From positions 1 to 44,816 of the forward strand of contig CAIPBM010000039.1 in the NCBI GenBank assembly GCA_903863295.1: a stretch of DNA of 44,816 bases, written 5' to 3'. The stretch comes from an uncultured Verrucomicrobiota bacterium. GTDB taxonomy: Bacteria > Verrucomicrobiota > Verrucomicrobiia > Methylacidiphilales > UBA1321. Below the pieces are notes generated by a model. The model did no database searches. It saw nothing but the letters and a program-made list of their open reading frames with translations, and had not been told where the DNA came from. Made by a program: the position numbers and the translations under genes. Below, in pieces: positions 1 through 8,198 of this stretch; the first letter of the stretch is position 1, and every line of letters starts with the position of its first letter.

Positions 1-1356
1 CGCGGGTTGATCCAGAAAGCGCTGAAAAGCTACGAGACCAAGCGCGATGAAAATAAGGCCAAGTACCAGGACTGGGGTGCCGCCCGCGAAGCAGCAGGTG
101 CGATTAAATATGAAGCGGTCAACCATCTTGACCGCTACCTGACCGAGTTTGTCGAAAAAATGGAACGCAGGGGCACCAAGATTTTCTGGGCGTCCAACGG
201 CACGGAAGCCAGTGACTACATCGTCGGTTTGGCCCGCGAGCGCAAGGTTCGCAGCATTATCAAATCGAAGAGCATGACGGCAGAGGAGATTCACCTGAAC
301 GGCGCCTTGGAGAAAGGTGGCTTTCCGGTCGTCGAATCGGACCTTGGCGAGTACATCGTCCAGTTGCGGGAGGAAGCACCCTACCACCTCGTCTTCCCGG
401 CCATGCACCTGACGCGCCATGAAATCAGCGATCTTTTCGAAAAGAAACTCGGCTCCGCCCCGACCGAAGATCCCGAAAGACTGACCATGATTGCCCGCGA
501 AGTCATGCGCGAAAAATTCATCAGCGCCGACATGGGCATCACCGGTGTGAACTTCGCGGTGGCGGAAACCGGCATGATTTCGATCACGGAAAACGAAGGC
601 AATGCGCGCCTGACCGCTGCCGTGCCGAAGATTCACGTGGCCATCATGGGCATTGAGAAAGTCATTCCGCGGATGGAAGACCTCGCGCTGCTTCTTCCGA
701 TGCTGGCCACTTCCGGCGCAGGTCAGGCCATGACCTGCTACAACACGCTCTACGGCGGTCCCCGCCAGCCGGGCGAAGTCGATGGCCCGGAGGAATTTCA
801 TCTCGTCATTCTCGACAACAACCGCACCCAATTGCTGGCCGATCCGGAACAGCGCGACGCCCTGCACTGCATCCGCTGCGGCGCGTGCCTCAATGTCTGC
901 CCGATCTTCAAAAATGTCGGAGGTCATAGTTACGGTACGACCTATCAGGGCCCGATTGGTTCGGTCATCACGCCTCACCTGCGCGGGCTGCAAAATTGGA
1001 AACATCTCTCGGCGGCCTCGTCGTTGTGCGGAGCGTGCACGGAGGCTTGCCCGGTCAAGATCGACCTTCACCATCACCTTCTCCACAACCGCCGCAACGC
1101 CGCCAAGGCGAAGCCGGTCTGGTGGGAAAAGATCGCCTTTGGCATCTTCGCCTTCACGGCCCGGTCGCCATTTCTCTTCGGACTTGGCGTGAAAGCGGGC
1201 CAATGGGCTTTGCCGGTTTATGGCTTGTTCGACGGTACCAAAATCCAGGGCTCGCCGATCGACCCGCTGCGAAGCTGGACGCAGACCCGCCGTTTCCCCG
1301 CCGCGGCTTCGCAATCGTTCGCCGCCTACTGGCGCAAAAAGAAAGGCTCCCCATGA
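1..1356 (+). CDS. lutB: Lactate utilization iron-sulfur protein LutB (5' partial)
   Basis: Iron-sulfur subunit of the LutABC system, which oxidises L-lactate to pyruvate in the cytoplasm. The reading frame is open to the first base of the window, so the first roughly 20 residues lie outside; a TTG at position 7 is probably internal. The N-terminal two thirds is the LUD domain. It is followed by a ferredoxin-like cluster motif CIRCGACLNVCP (about 876-903) and a second CGACTEACP motif (about 1027-1053), enough for two 4Fe-4S centres. The C-terminal about 80 residues match the DUF3390 tail of LutB. The stop overlaps the lutC start (ATGA), so the two are translationally coupled. lutA would be expected just upstream. 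The family assignment is secure. Confidence 0.93.
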   Translation, partial: RGLIQKALKSYETKRDENKAKYQDWGAAREAAGAIKYEAVNHLDRYLTEFVEKMERRGTKIFWASNGTEASDYIVGLARERKVRSIIKSKSMTAEEIHLNGALEKGGFPVVESDLGEYIVQLREEAPYHLVFPAMHLTRHEISDLFEKKLGSAPTEDPERLTMIAREVMREKFISADMGITGVNFAVAETGMISITENEGNARLTAAVPKIHVAIMGIEKVIPRMEDLALLLPMLATSGAGQAMTCYNTLYGGPRQPGEVDGPEEFHLVILDNNRTQLLADPEQRDALHCIRCGACLNVCPIFKNVGGHSYGTTYQGPIGSVITPHLRGLQNWKHLSAASSLCGACTEACPVKIDLHHHLLHNRRNAAKAKPVWWEKIAFGIFAFTARSPFLFGLGVKAGQWALPVYGLFDGTKIQGSPIDPLRSWTQTRRFPAAASQSFAAYWRKKKGSP

Positions 1357-2054
1357 GCGACCAGGCCACCATCCTCACCCGCATTCGCGAAGCGCTGAAG
1401 ACGCCGGCTCCCGAGCGCCACCTGCACGGACATGGCACGGCGCACTCACCTCAAAAGGAGCCTTCTGGTTTCCAAGCCTGGCTGCCGCTTGTCGGTTGCT
1501 CGTGGGAGGAGCAGTTTTCCCTCTTCCGCAAAAACAGCGAAATGCTCAAAACGGAACTGGTGACCTACACGGACCAGGCCGATCTTCAAACCAAACTCCA
1601 GGAGCAGGCCATCCGGGACAACTGGAAAAAGATCGGAACCCACCGGGGGCAATGGAGTGGCCCGGTCATCGAGGACCTGCACCTTCCGCAAGTTGTGACC
1701 GATTCCAGCTATTCCACGCGCGGCATAGAAACCTGCGATGTCGGCATTACGGAATGCGATGCTCTCGTGGCCCAGACCGGGTCGGTCTTGGTCACCACTG
1801 CCTCGGCGGGAGGCCGCGTCTTGTCAGTTCTGCCGCCACATCACGTGGTACTCGCCCGGCCTGATCAACTGGTGCCCGACCTCGATGCCGCTTTCAAGAA
1901 ACTCAGCCAACTCTACGCCAAAAACTGGCCGAGCTTTATTTCCTTTATCACCGGCCCCAGTCGCACCGGGGACATCGAACGCATTCTCGTTCTCGGTGCC
2001 CACGGCCCCAAACGACTCACCGTCTATTGCGGCCTCAAGCCCGGCAGCGGCTGA
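1353..2054 (+). CDS. lutC: Lactate utilization protein LutC
   Basis: Third subunit of the lactate-oxidising LutABC complex; its exact catalytic share is not established. The product is 233 residues, one LUD domain, normal for LutC. The start ATG at 1353 overlaps the lutB TGA by four bases. The conserved core with D-ALVAQTGSV and the following PPHHVVLARPDQLVP segment is present near the C-terminus, which is typical of the LUD fold. Longer in-frame readings begin inside lutB and are not needed. The gene ends 15 bp before the convergent parA-like gene and no hairpin separates them. Confidence 0.9.
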   Translation: MSDQATILTRIREALKTPAPERHLHGHGTAHSPQKEPSGFQAWLPLVGCSWEEQFSLFRKNSEMLKTELVTYTDQADLQTKLQEQAIRDNWKKIGTHRGQWSGPVIEDLHLPQVVTDSSYSTRGIETCDVGITECDALVAQTGSVLVTTASAGGRVLSVLPPHHVVLARPDQLVPDLDAAFKKLSQLYAKNWPSFISFITGPSRTGDIERILVLGAHGPKRLTVYCGLKPGSG

Positions 2055-2069
2055 GATTGCCTTCCGCCA

Positions 2070-2849
2070 TCATCCCTGCCGATTGAGAAACTCACGCGCA
2101 AGTTCCCGGTAGCTTTGTGCGCCAGCACCGGAGGAATCGTAGGCGAGGATCGTCTTGCCGTGACTGGGCGCTTCGCCGAGCCGGACTGATCTGGGGATGA
2201 TGGTCTCGAAAACTTTATTGCCCAGATGGCCGCGCACGCTGTTCACCACTTCGTGACTGAGATTCGTTCGCGCATCATACATCGTCAGCACCACGCCCTC
2301 CAGTGCCAGGGACGTATTTCCGCTGACCTGCTTGATCCGTTCGATCATCTCCAGGATTTTCGCCAGCCCTTCCAGCGCGAGATACTCGCATTGGAGCGGA
2401 ACGAGAACAGAATCAGCCGCCGCCAGGGCGTTGGTCATTAGCACCCCCAACGACGGCGGACAATCGAGCAGGATAAATTCCGTCGCGGGCTGACTCGCCC
2501 GATAATTGTCCAGCACGCGGCGCAACCGGGTCAGGCGATGCGCGTCCGCGGCGAGTTGGATTTCACATCCGGCAAGATCGAGCTCCGCCGTGATGACGCT
2601 TAGCCGGTCCCACGGCGTCGGCTGAATCTGCTCGGCGAGCGAGCGCGTGCCCTCCTCTTCCGTCAGGATGCCGAAGAGACTGCGACCGTCGACCACCGGC
2701 ACACCCAGCGAACTGCTTGCATTCGCCTGCGGATCGAGATCGATGACCAGGACGTTGCGCCCTGCTTCCGCGAGACATGCGGCCAGATTAACGGTGGTGG
2801 TGGTTTTTCCGACTCCACCTTTTTGGTTGGCGACTGCGATAATTTTCAT
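2070..2849 (-). CDS. ParA/Soj-family ATPase, no adjacent parB
   Basis: ParA-type P-loop ATPase of 259 residues, of the kind that moves chromosome origins, plasmids or other cargo over the nucleoid. It has the deviant Walker A NQKGGVGKTTT at residues 8-18, the Walker A' motif VIDLDPQAN and the Walker B-like FILLDCPPSLGV, all typical of Soj. I chose ATG at 2849; a TTG three codons upstream is the alternative. In most bacteria parB follows parA directly, but here the next gene is convergent lutC, and upstream lies the divergent ABC operon, so there is no partner in the window. It could be the chromosomal Soj with a distant parB, or an orphan ParA-like positioning protein. Confidence 0.88.
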   Translation of the reverse strand: MKIIAVANQKGGVGKTTTTVNLAACLAEAGRNVLVIDLDPQANASSSLGVPVVDGRSLFGILTEEEGTRSLAEQIQPTPWDRLSVITAELDLAGCEIQLAADAHRLTRLRRVLDNYRASQPATEFILLDCPPSLGVLMTNALAAADSVLVPLQCEYLALEGLAKILEMIERIKQVSGNTSLALEGVVLTMYDARTNLSHEVVNSVRGHLGNKVFETIIPRSVRLGEAPSHGKTILAYDSSGAGAQSYRELAREFLNRQG

Positions 2850-2936
2850 GAAGTGCAAACTTTGTGTATCATTATTTGCCTCATCTGTCGCAAGATTAAA
2901 ACTGTGTAAGAAAATGCGGCGTGAGTACCCTTAAAC

Positions 2937-2966
2937 TTGACACCCGAGGCAATCCAATTTTTTACT
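2937..2966 (+). promoter_or_regulatory. Candidate sigma70 promoter for the Gld-like ABC operon
   Basis: A perfect -35 hexamer TTGACA (2937-2942) is followed after 18 bp by TTTACT (2961-2966), a four-of-six match to the -10 consensus. Transcription would start near 2973 and leave a leader of about 37 nt before the ATG at 3010. It lies in the divergent gap between the parA-like gene and the ABC operon and points at the operon. Based on sequence match only. Confidence 0.5.
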
Positions 2967-3009
2967 AACATCGGCGATTTCATTTAAACAGCGCCATTTC
3001 CCACGTCCT

Positions 3010-3942
3010 ATGATCGAAGTTGAAAATCTTTCCAAAACCTATTCCGGATTTCGCGCCGTGCAGGGCATCTCCTTTCACGTCAACAAGGGTGAAATCGTCG
3101 GCTTTCTGGGGCCAAACGGCGCGGGCAAAAGCACGACGATGAAAATCCTCTCCGGCTATCTTCCGCCAACGGACGGCAACATCCGCATCGCCGGGTTCGA
3201 TGTCGTGACCGATTCCCTCGAAGTCCGCAAGCGCATCGGCTACATGCCGGAGAACGTCCCGCTTTATACTGACATGCGGGTGAATGAATTTCTCCGCTTC
3301 CGGGCCGAGCTCAAGAAAGTCACCCGCCGCAAAATCAAGGAGCGGGTCGAGATCGTAAAGGATCTTTGTCATCTCAAGGACGTCGAAAACAAAATCATCG
3401 GCACCCTTTCCAAGGGCTATCGTCAACGCGTCGGCCTGGCCGATGCTATGGTGCACGATCCTGATTTGTTGATCCTCGATGAACCGACCATTGGTCTCGA
3501 TCCCAACCAGATTCGCTCCGTGCGCGACTTGATCAAGGACCTCGGCAAGCATCACACGATTCTCCTCTCCACCCATATTCTCTCCGAAGTGGAGCTGACC
3601 TGTACCCGCGTCCTCGTCATCAACCGCGGGAAAATCGAGGCCTCCGATACGCCCGCGAACTTGACGAAGCTCGTGCGCGGCGGTGGATCGATTCTACTGG
3701 AGGTCAAGGCTCCCGGACTCGATGTCACGACCAAGCTTGAGGCACTCCCCAATATCGAGGACGTGGAAATCATCCTTCCCAGCGACGGTGACTGGATCCA
3801 GGCAAAGATCTTCGCCAAGCCCGGCATCGACGTGCGCGAGGACGTCTACAATGTCGTTCGCGCGAACAACTGGCCCCTGCGCGAACTCGCGCGGCGGAAA
3901 GCCACCCTGGAAGAAGCCTTCGTCGAACTGACGCAGGATTAA
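3010..3942 (+). CDS. ABC transporter ATPase, GldA/CcmA-like
   Basis: Cytoplasmic ATPase subunit (310 residues) of an ABC-2 type exporter related to GldA of the Bacteroidetes gliding machinery. Walker A GPNGAGKST is at residues 34-42, the signature reads LSKGYRQR (about 133-140), Walker B LLILDEPTIGLDP starts near 154, and the switch His follows in LLSTHILSE. The LSKGY signature instead of LSGGQ is usual in this ABC-2 branch. The last 90 residues form the small C-terminal extension seen in GldA-like ATPases. It is the first gene of a tight four-gene operon with a permease, a GldG-like protein and a DUF4340 protein. The substrate is unknown, and the operon alone does not show gliding. Confidence 0.88.
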   Translation: MIEVENLSKTYSGFRAVQGISFHVNKGEIVGFLGPNGAGKSTTMKILSGYLPPTDGNIRIAGFDVVTDSLEVRKRIGYMPENVPLYTDMRVNEFLRFRAELKKVTRRKIKERVEIVKDLCHLKDVENKIIGTLSKGYRQRVGLADAMVHDPDLLILDEPTIGLDPNQIRSVRDLIKDLGKHHTILLSTHILSEVELTCTRVLVINRGKIEASDTPANLTKLVRGGGSILLEVKAPGLDVTTKLEALPNIEDVEIILPSDGDWIQAKIFAKPGIDVREDVYNVVRANNWPLRELARRKATLEEAFVELTQD

Positions 3943-3973
3943 CCTTTCGTCTCCCTCCCAATCGAAAATCATT

Positions 3974-4726
3974 ATGGCGCTCTGGACTCTATATAAACGC
4001 GAATTCAACAGCTACTTTCACTCCGCCGTCGCTTACGTCGTGCTGTTTGGGAGTGCGCTGATCCAAGGCATTTTCTTCTACGTTCTCGTCCAACTCATCA
4101 TGGACGCGAACTACAAGGAAGCCAGTGTCATGCAAATCTTCTTCAACTGGCCCCTTTTCTGGATTCTGCTCCTGGGCCAGGTTCCGCTCATCACCATGCG
4201 CGTCTTCTCGGAGGAATTTAAACTCGGCACCATCGAGATGCTTCTCACCGCGCCCGTGCGCGAATGGGATGTCGTCCTCGCCAAGTTTTTCGGCGCCCTC
4301 ACTTTCTTCCTTGTACTTTGGTTGCCCATCGCGCTCGACCTGACCGCGCTCCAACTCTTCTCCTCCCCACCGCCTCCGGTTTACTGGAGCCAGATCGGCC
4401 TCACCGCATTGACCATCACGCTCGCGGGCGGCCTCTACGTCTCGCTGGGCGTTTTTGCGTCCGTCCTGACCAAGAACCAGATCATCGCCGCGGTGCTTTG
4501 CTTCGCCATGATCCTGGTTTGCTTCGGATTTTCCTTCGGAAAATTTTTCCAGCATATGAATTCGACCACACTGGCCTGGATTTCCTACGTCTCACTGCCG
4601 GAACACTTGCAGAACGCGGGACAGGGCATCTTTGATTCCCGTCCCGTCGTTTTTTATGTGAGCGTCACCGTCTTCATTCTCATGTTAACCAAGAGTGTAC
4701 TCGAAGGCCGCCGCCTCCAGGGATAA
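3974..4726 (+). CDS. ABC-2 type permease, GldF-like
   Basis: Integral membrane subunit (250 residues) with about six hydrophobic segments, the usual size of a GldF/ABC-2 permease. It begins with a short amphipathic stretch ending YKREFNSYF, as in many ABC-2 permeases, and contains the conserved cytoplasmic segment EEFKLGTIEMLLTAPV, which couples these permeases to the ATPase. It starts 31 bp after the ATPase stop and is followed 18 bp later by the GldG-like gene. It presumably dimerises and forms the channel for the ATPase at 3010. The substrate cannot be told from the sequence. Confidence 0.86.
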   Translation: MALWTLYKREFNSYFHSAVAYVVLFGSALIQGIFFYVLVQLIMDANYKEASVMQIFFNWPLFWILLLGQVPLITMRVFSEEFKLGTIEMLLTAPVREWDVVLAKFFGALTFFLVLWLPIALDLTALQLFSSPPPPVYWSQIGLTALTITLAGGLYVSLGVFASVLTKNQIIAAVLCFAMILVCFGFSFGKFFQHMNSTTLAWISYVSLPEHLQNAGQGIFDSRPVVFYVSVTVFILMLTKSVLEGRRLQG

Positions 4727-4744
4727 TTTCAAGGATCATTCGTC

Positions 4745-6247
4745 ATGGCTACCCCTCCTACCTCCTCTTCCGCCCGTTCCGCCCGCCGCTCCGCAGGCTT
4801 GCAGAGCGTCCTCAATCTCGTGCTGGTGTTCTGCATTTTGGTGATGGTCAATTACCTCGGCTTCAAATATTACGCCCATAAGGATCTCTCTGCCTCGCAG
4901 TTCTACACCCTCTCGCCCAAGACGAAGGAAGTGCTCAAGAAACTGGAAGCCCCCCTTCATATCTATACCTTCCTTGATCCCAAGAATCCGGCGCAGATGG
5001 AGCAAATCTCCACCCTGCTGAAGGAATATCAGCGGGTTGGCGGCAAAAACGTCGAGGTGGAAAAAATCGACGCCGCTTACGATTACACCCGCGCGACTGA
5101 GCTCCAGAAAAAGCTCCATTTCAATGGCAACGATTACCTCGTGATTTTTGAATACAAGGATCAATCGCCCCACTTCGTCAAGCTCGACGAGCTCTATGAC
5201 CTCAACCCGATGACCCAGCAGATCGGTGCTTTCAAGGGCGAGCAGCTTTTCACTTCCACCATCCAAAGCATGGAAGAAGGCAAGTCGTCCAAGGTTTACT
5301 TTACGGAAGGCCATGGCGAGCACCGCCTGCAGGACAGCACCTCGCTCACCGGCTATGGATTAATCGCGACCAGCCTCAAGAATGAGAATGTCACCGCCAT
5401 CGACCTGAATCTCGCCCAAAAAGGCGAAGTCCCCGCCGATGCCGATGCCGTGGTCATCGCCGGTCCCTCCATTTCCTTCTCCCCGATTGAAGTCGAGACG
5501 CTCGACAAATATCTCGCCAACAACGGCAAGCTCTTCGTCCTGGTCGATCCTTACGTCGTCACTGGTCTGGACGATCTTCTCAAGAAATATGGCATGCAGT
5601 ATGAGAACGATCTCGTCATGTTCCGCGCCCTGACCACCACCGGCGCCCAGTTGACCTTCCCCATCGCGCGCATCTATGATGTCGGCTTCTCGTCCCAGCC
5701 GATCACGGCCAAGTTCGCCCAGGCCAACGTCCAGTTGCTGATCCAGAATGCCCGTTCCATCACCATCCTTCCCGGGGCGGACAAGGACAATCCCAAGACC
5801 CAGTTCCTGCTCCAGACCGATGCCGATTCCTGGGGCTACATCAACAAGAGCCCGACCAATCCCGTCGATGCCCAGCAACTGACCTACAACAAGGTCACCG
5901 ATATTCCCGGCCCGGTCACCATCGCCGCCCAGTATGACGGCGGTTCCATGACCGATCCCACCACCAAGGCCACGGTAACCGCCACCCGCGTCGTCGCGGT
6001 CGGTTCCTCCAAGTTCATCGAGAACGACAATTACGACGGCGCCACCGCCGCCAATTTCTTCACGAACTGCATCGACTGGCTCGTGAAGAAGAACGCCGTG
6101 CTGGAAATCAGCCCGAAAAAGCCACAGGAATATGGCGTCTCCATGAACCCGATTTCTTTCCGCACCTTGGTCTGGTGCGCCCTTTTCTTCATCCCCGGAA
6201 CTGCGCTGCTCCTGGGCATTCTCACCTGGCTTTCCCGCCGCAAATAA
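4745..6247 (+). CDS. GldG-like ABC transporter auxiliary protein
   Basis: Protein of 500 residues with one N-terminal membrane anchor (about 18-40) and one C-terminal membrane segment (about 472-495). The large region between them lies outside the cytoplasmic membrane and matches the GldG / ABC-type uncharacterised transport (ABC_transp_aux) fold. Typical family features are the early SQFYTLSPKTKEVL segment, a FTEGHGEH motif after a Lys/Ser linker, and GKLFVLVDP. It follows the permease by 18 bp and precedes the DUF4340 gene by 13 bp, the standard order in such operons. It probably forms the extracytoplasmic part of the exporter. Its substrate is unknown. Confidence 0.85.
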   Translation: MATPPTSSSARSARRSAGLQSVLNLVLVFCILVMVNYLGFKYYAHKDLSASQFYTLSPKTKEVLKKLEAPLHIYTFLDPKNPAQMEQISTLLKEYQRVGGKNVEVEKIDAAYDYTRATELQKKLHFNGNDYLVIFEYKDQSPHFVKLDELYDLNPMTQQIGAFKGEQLFTSTIQSMEEGKSSKVYFTEGHGEHRLQDSTSLTGYGLIATSLKNENVTAIDLNLAQKGEVPADADAVVIAGPSISFSPIEVETLDKYLANNGKLFVLVDPYVVTGLDDLLKKYGMQYENDLVMFRALTTTGAQLTFPIARIYDVGFSSQPITAKFAQANVQLLIQNARSITILPGADKDNPKTQFLLQTDADSWGYINKSPTNPVDAQQLTYNKVTDIPGPVTIAAQYDGGSMTDPTTKATVTATRVVAVGSSKFIENDNYDGATAANFFTNCIDWLVKKNAVLEISPKKPQEYGVSMNPISFRTLVWCALFFIPGTALLLGILTWLSRRK

Positions 6248-6260
6248 CTGACGTCCGGCC

Positions 6261-8111
6261 ATGCTTCGAAACAGCTCCACTCTTATTTACCTGGCCGTGG
6301 CCCTCGGGCTGGTTTGTTACCTCACGTTCATCGACAAAAAAATTCCCGGCACGAAAGACCAGGAAGATGCCGAGAACCAGTTGTTCAAGCTCGATCCCGA
6401 TGAGGTGACCAAGCTGGAAATCAACAACGTCCATGGCCTCTTCATCTTCCAGAAAAACAATAACCACTGGGAAATCGAAAAGCCGGTCGTGACTCCCGCC
6501 GACGGTGCCACGGTCGATGGCATCATTTCGCAAATCGCCTACGCCCAGCCCCAACGGATCATCAAGGTCGACGGCTCCGATAAGGATGAGGACGACCTGA
6601 AAAAATGGGGACTGCTTCCGACTCCCGCCGAGCGTGTGGTCATCCACACCAAGGACAAGAAGTTCATCCTGCTTGTCGGTCGTAAGGCGGCCATCAGTGA
6701 CAGCGTCTACGCGCGTCCTTCCGACAAAAAGAATGAAGCTGTCCGCGTCATTCCCAACACGGTGAAGGAAGCACTGCAAAAGGATCTTTCCGATCTCCGC
6801 AGTCGCAATGTCTTCGACTTTGATGCCGACAAGGTGACCAAGATCACCACCCACATCTCCGGCACCACCACCACCCCCGGCCAGCAGTGCGAGGTGGATC
6901 TCAAGGACGGCAAGTGGACGATGCAAATGCCGCTCGTAGCCCGCGCCTCGACCACGGACGTGCAATCGCTCCTGACCAAAATCCTCGGCGAACACGTCGT
7001 CGATTTCGTCACCGATGATGCCAGCAACCTCAGCCAGTATGGGCTCACCTCACCCAGCGCCACCCTCGCCGTCACCACCCTGGGTGATGACATTGTGCTC
7101 CAGATCGGCAGCCCCGTGCCGAACAAGCCCGATCAGCTCTACGCCCAACGGCTCAAGTCGAACGCGGTTTTCACTCTCGCCAAGAGCAGTGTCGATGATC
7201 TTTTCAAGGCCCTTCCCAACGTTCGCGACCGTCATGTCCTGCCCTTTGATCCGACCAAGGTTACCCGTCTCAGCTACACCATCGTCACCAAGAAGGTCGA
7301 AGTACGCAACGATCACGCGCTCTGGAATACCGTCGGTGACGCCGAAGGCAGCGCGGATGTGACCAAAATTCCCGACCTGCTCAACAAGCTCAGCCAATTG
7401 GAGACCACTCCCTTACTGAAAGATTCGGCCACCGACTTGAAGCCCTTCGGCCTCGACAAGCCGAGCGGCAAGATTACCCTCCAGTCGCCGGAGTTTAAGT
7501 CGGAACCGCTGACCCTGCTCATTGGTAAGGACGAGAACAAGCTCCTCTACGTCCGCAATTCCACAGAGCCGTTCATCTACACGATCCCCGAGACAGCACT
7601 CGACTTCCTCCCGGCCAATAACCTCGCCCTCCGTGATGCCCGTGCCATCAACTTGAATTTGAAGGACGTGAAAAGCATGACGATCACGGCTGGCACCTCC
7701 CCATCCGTTACCCTGACCCGCAGCGAAGGTGGCACCTGGAGCGCGGCCAATGTGAAGGATCGCATGGTCGACTCATTGAAAGCCGACACCCAGGCCAGTC
7801 TCTTTTCCCAATTACTCGCCACGCGCTGGCTCGGCCCCGCGATTCCCGCCTATGGCCTGAGCAAGCCGGTTCTCTCTATTGCGCTCCAGACGGACAAAGG
7901 CACGACCGTTCTCCATATCGGCGCGGTCCTGCCCGATGGCACGCACGCGGCGCAAGTCGAAGGCGTTCCCACCTGCTTTGCCATTTCCGATGGCGACTAC
8001 GGCATTCTCAATGCCAGCTCCCTGCAGTTGATCCCCAGCGTCGCCGCAGGAACCAACGCTCCTCCCACCGCGCCCGTTCCTGCCACGAATGCCGCGCCGC
8101 TCAAGAAATAA
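6261..8111 (+). CDS. DUF4340 domain-containing membrane-anchored protein
   Basis: Protein of 616 residues with an N-terminal membrane anchor (about 8-24) and a long extracytoplasmic part built from repeated DUF4340 units. Each unit has the pattern LDPDEVTKLEI or FDPTKVTRLSY, then a WEIEKP/WTMQMP-like strand and a following LQIGSPV/LLIGKDE-type strand; three or four such units can be read. The C-terminus is a Pro/Ala-rich tail ending in Lys-Lys. DUF4340 proteins regularly accompany Gld-like ABC operons; the biochemical role is not known. It is the last gene of this operon and converges on der, with a repeat element between them. Confidence 0.82.
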   Translation: MLRNSSTLIYLAVALGLVCYLTFIDKKIPGTKDQEDAENQLFKLDPDEVTKLEINNVHGLFIFQKNNNHWEIEKPVVTPADGATVDGIISQIAYAQPQRIIKVDGSDKDEDDLKKWGLLPTPAERVVIHTKDKKFILLVGRKAAISDSVYARPSDKKNEAVRVIPNTVKEALQKDLSDLRSRNVFDFDADKVTKITTHISGTTTTPGQQCEVDLKDGKWTMQMPLVARASTTDVQSLLTKILGEHVVDFVTDDASNLSQYGLTSPSATLAVTTLGDDIVLQIGSPVPNKPDQLYAQRLKSNAVFTLAKSSVDDLFKALPNVRDRHVLPFDPTKVTRLSYTIVTKKVEVRNDHALWNTVGDAEGSADVTKIPDLLNKLSQLETTPLLKDSATDLKPFGLDKPSGKITLQSPEFKSEPLTLLIGKDENKLLYVRNSTEPFIYTIPETALDFLPANNLALRDARAINLNLKDVKSMTITAGTSPSVTLTRSEGGTWSAANVKDRMVDSLKADTQASLFSQLLATRWLGPAIPAYGLSKPVLSIALQTDKGTTVLHIGAVLPDGTHAAQVEGVPTCFAISDGDYGILNASSLQLIPSVAAGTNAPPTAPVPATNAAPLKK

Positions 8112-8137
8112 CTGGTGTCCCAAGAGAAATAGTTAGA

Positions 8138-8175
8138 GATCCTTCGACTGCGCTACGCTTCGCTCAGGATGACAG
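8138..8175. repeat. CTTCGACTGCGC-type intergenic palindromic repeat
   Basis: Between the convergent DUF4340 gene and der lies ATCCTTCGACTGCGCTACGC followed by TTCGCTCAGGATGAC. The outer arms ATCCT/AGGAT and the inner CTGCGC/GCTCAG segments pair imperfectly, so RNA from either strand could fold. Repeats of this kind are common between genes in several environmental phyla. It may act as a bidirectional terminator or REP-like unit. I saw a single copy in this window. Confidence 0.55.
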
Positions 8176-8198
8176 ATTTATAGAGTCGCTTAGGCGAA

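Noticed and set aside
5360-6280. Minus-strand open frame of 306 codons opposite the GldG-like gene
   Set aside because: Low-complexity Gly/Asp/Val composition and no recognisable motif; the sense strand is a well-supported gene.
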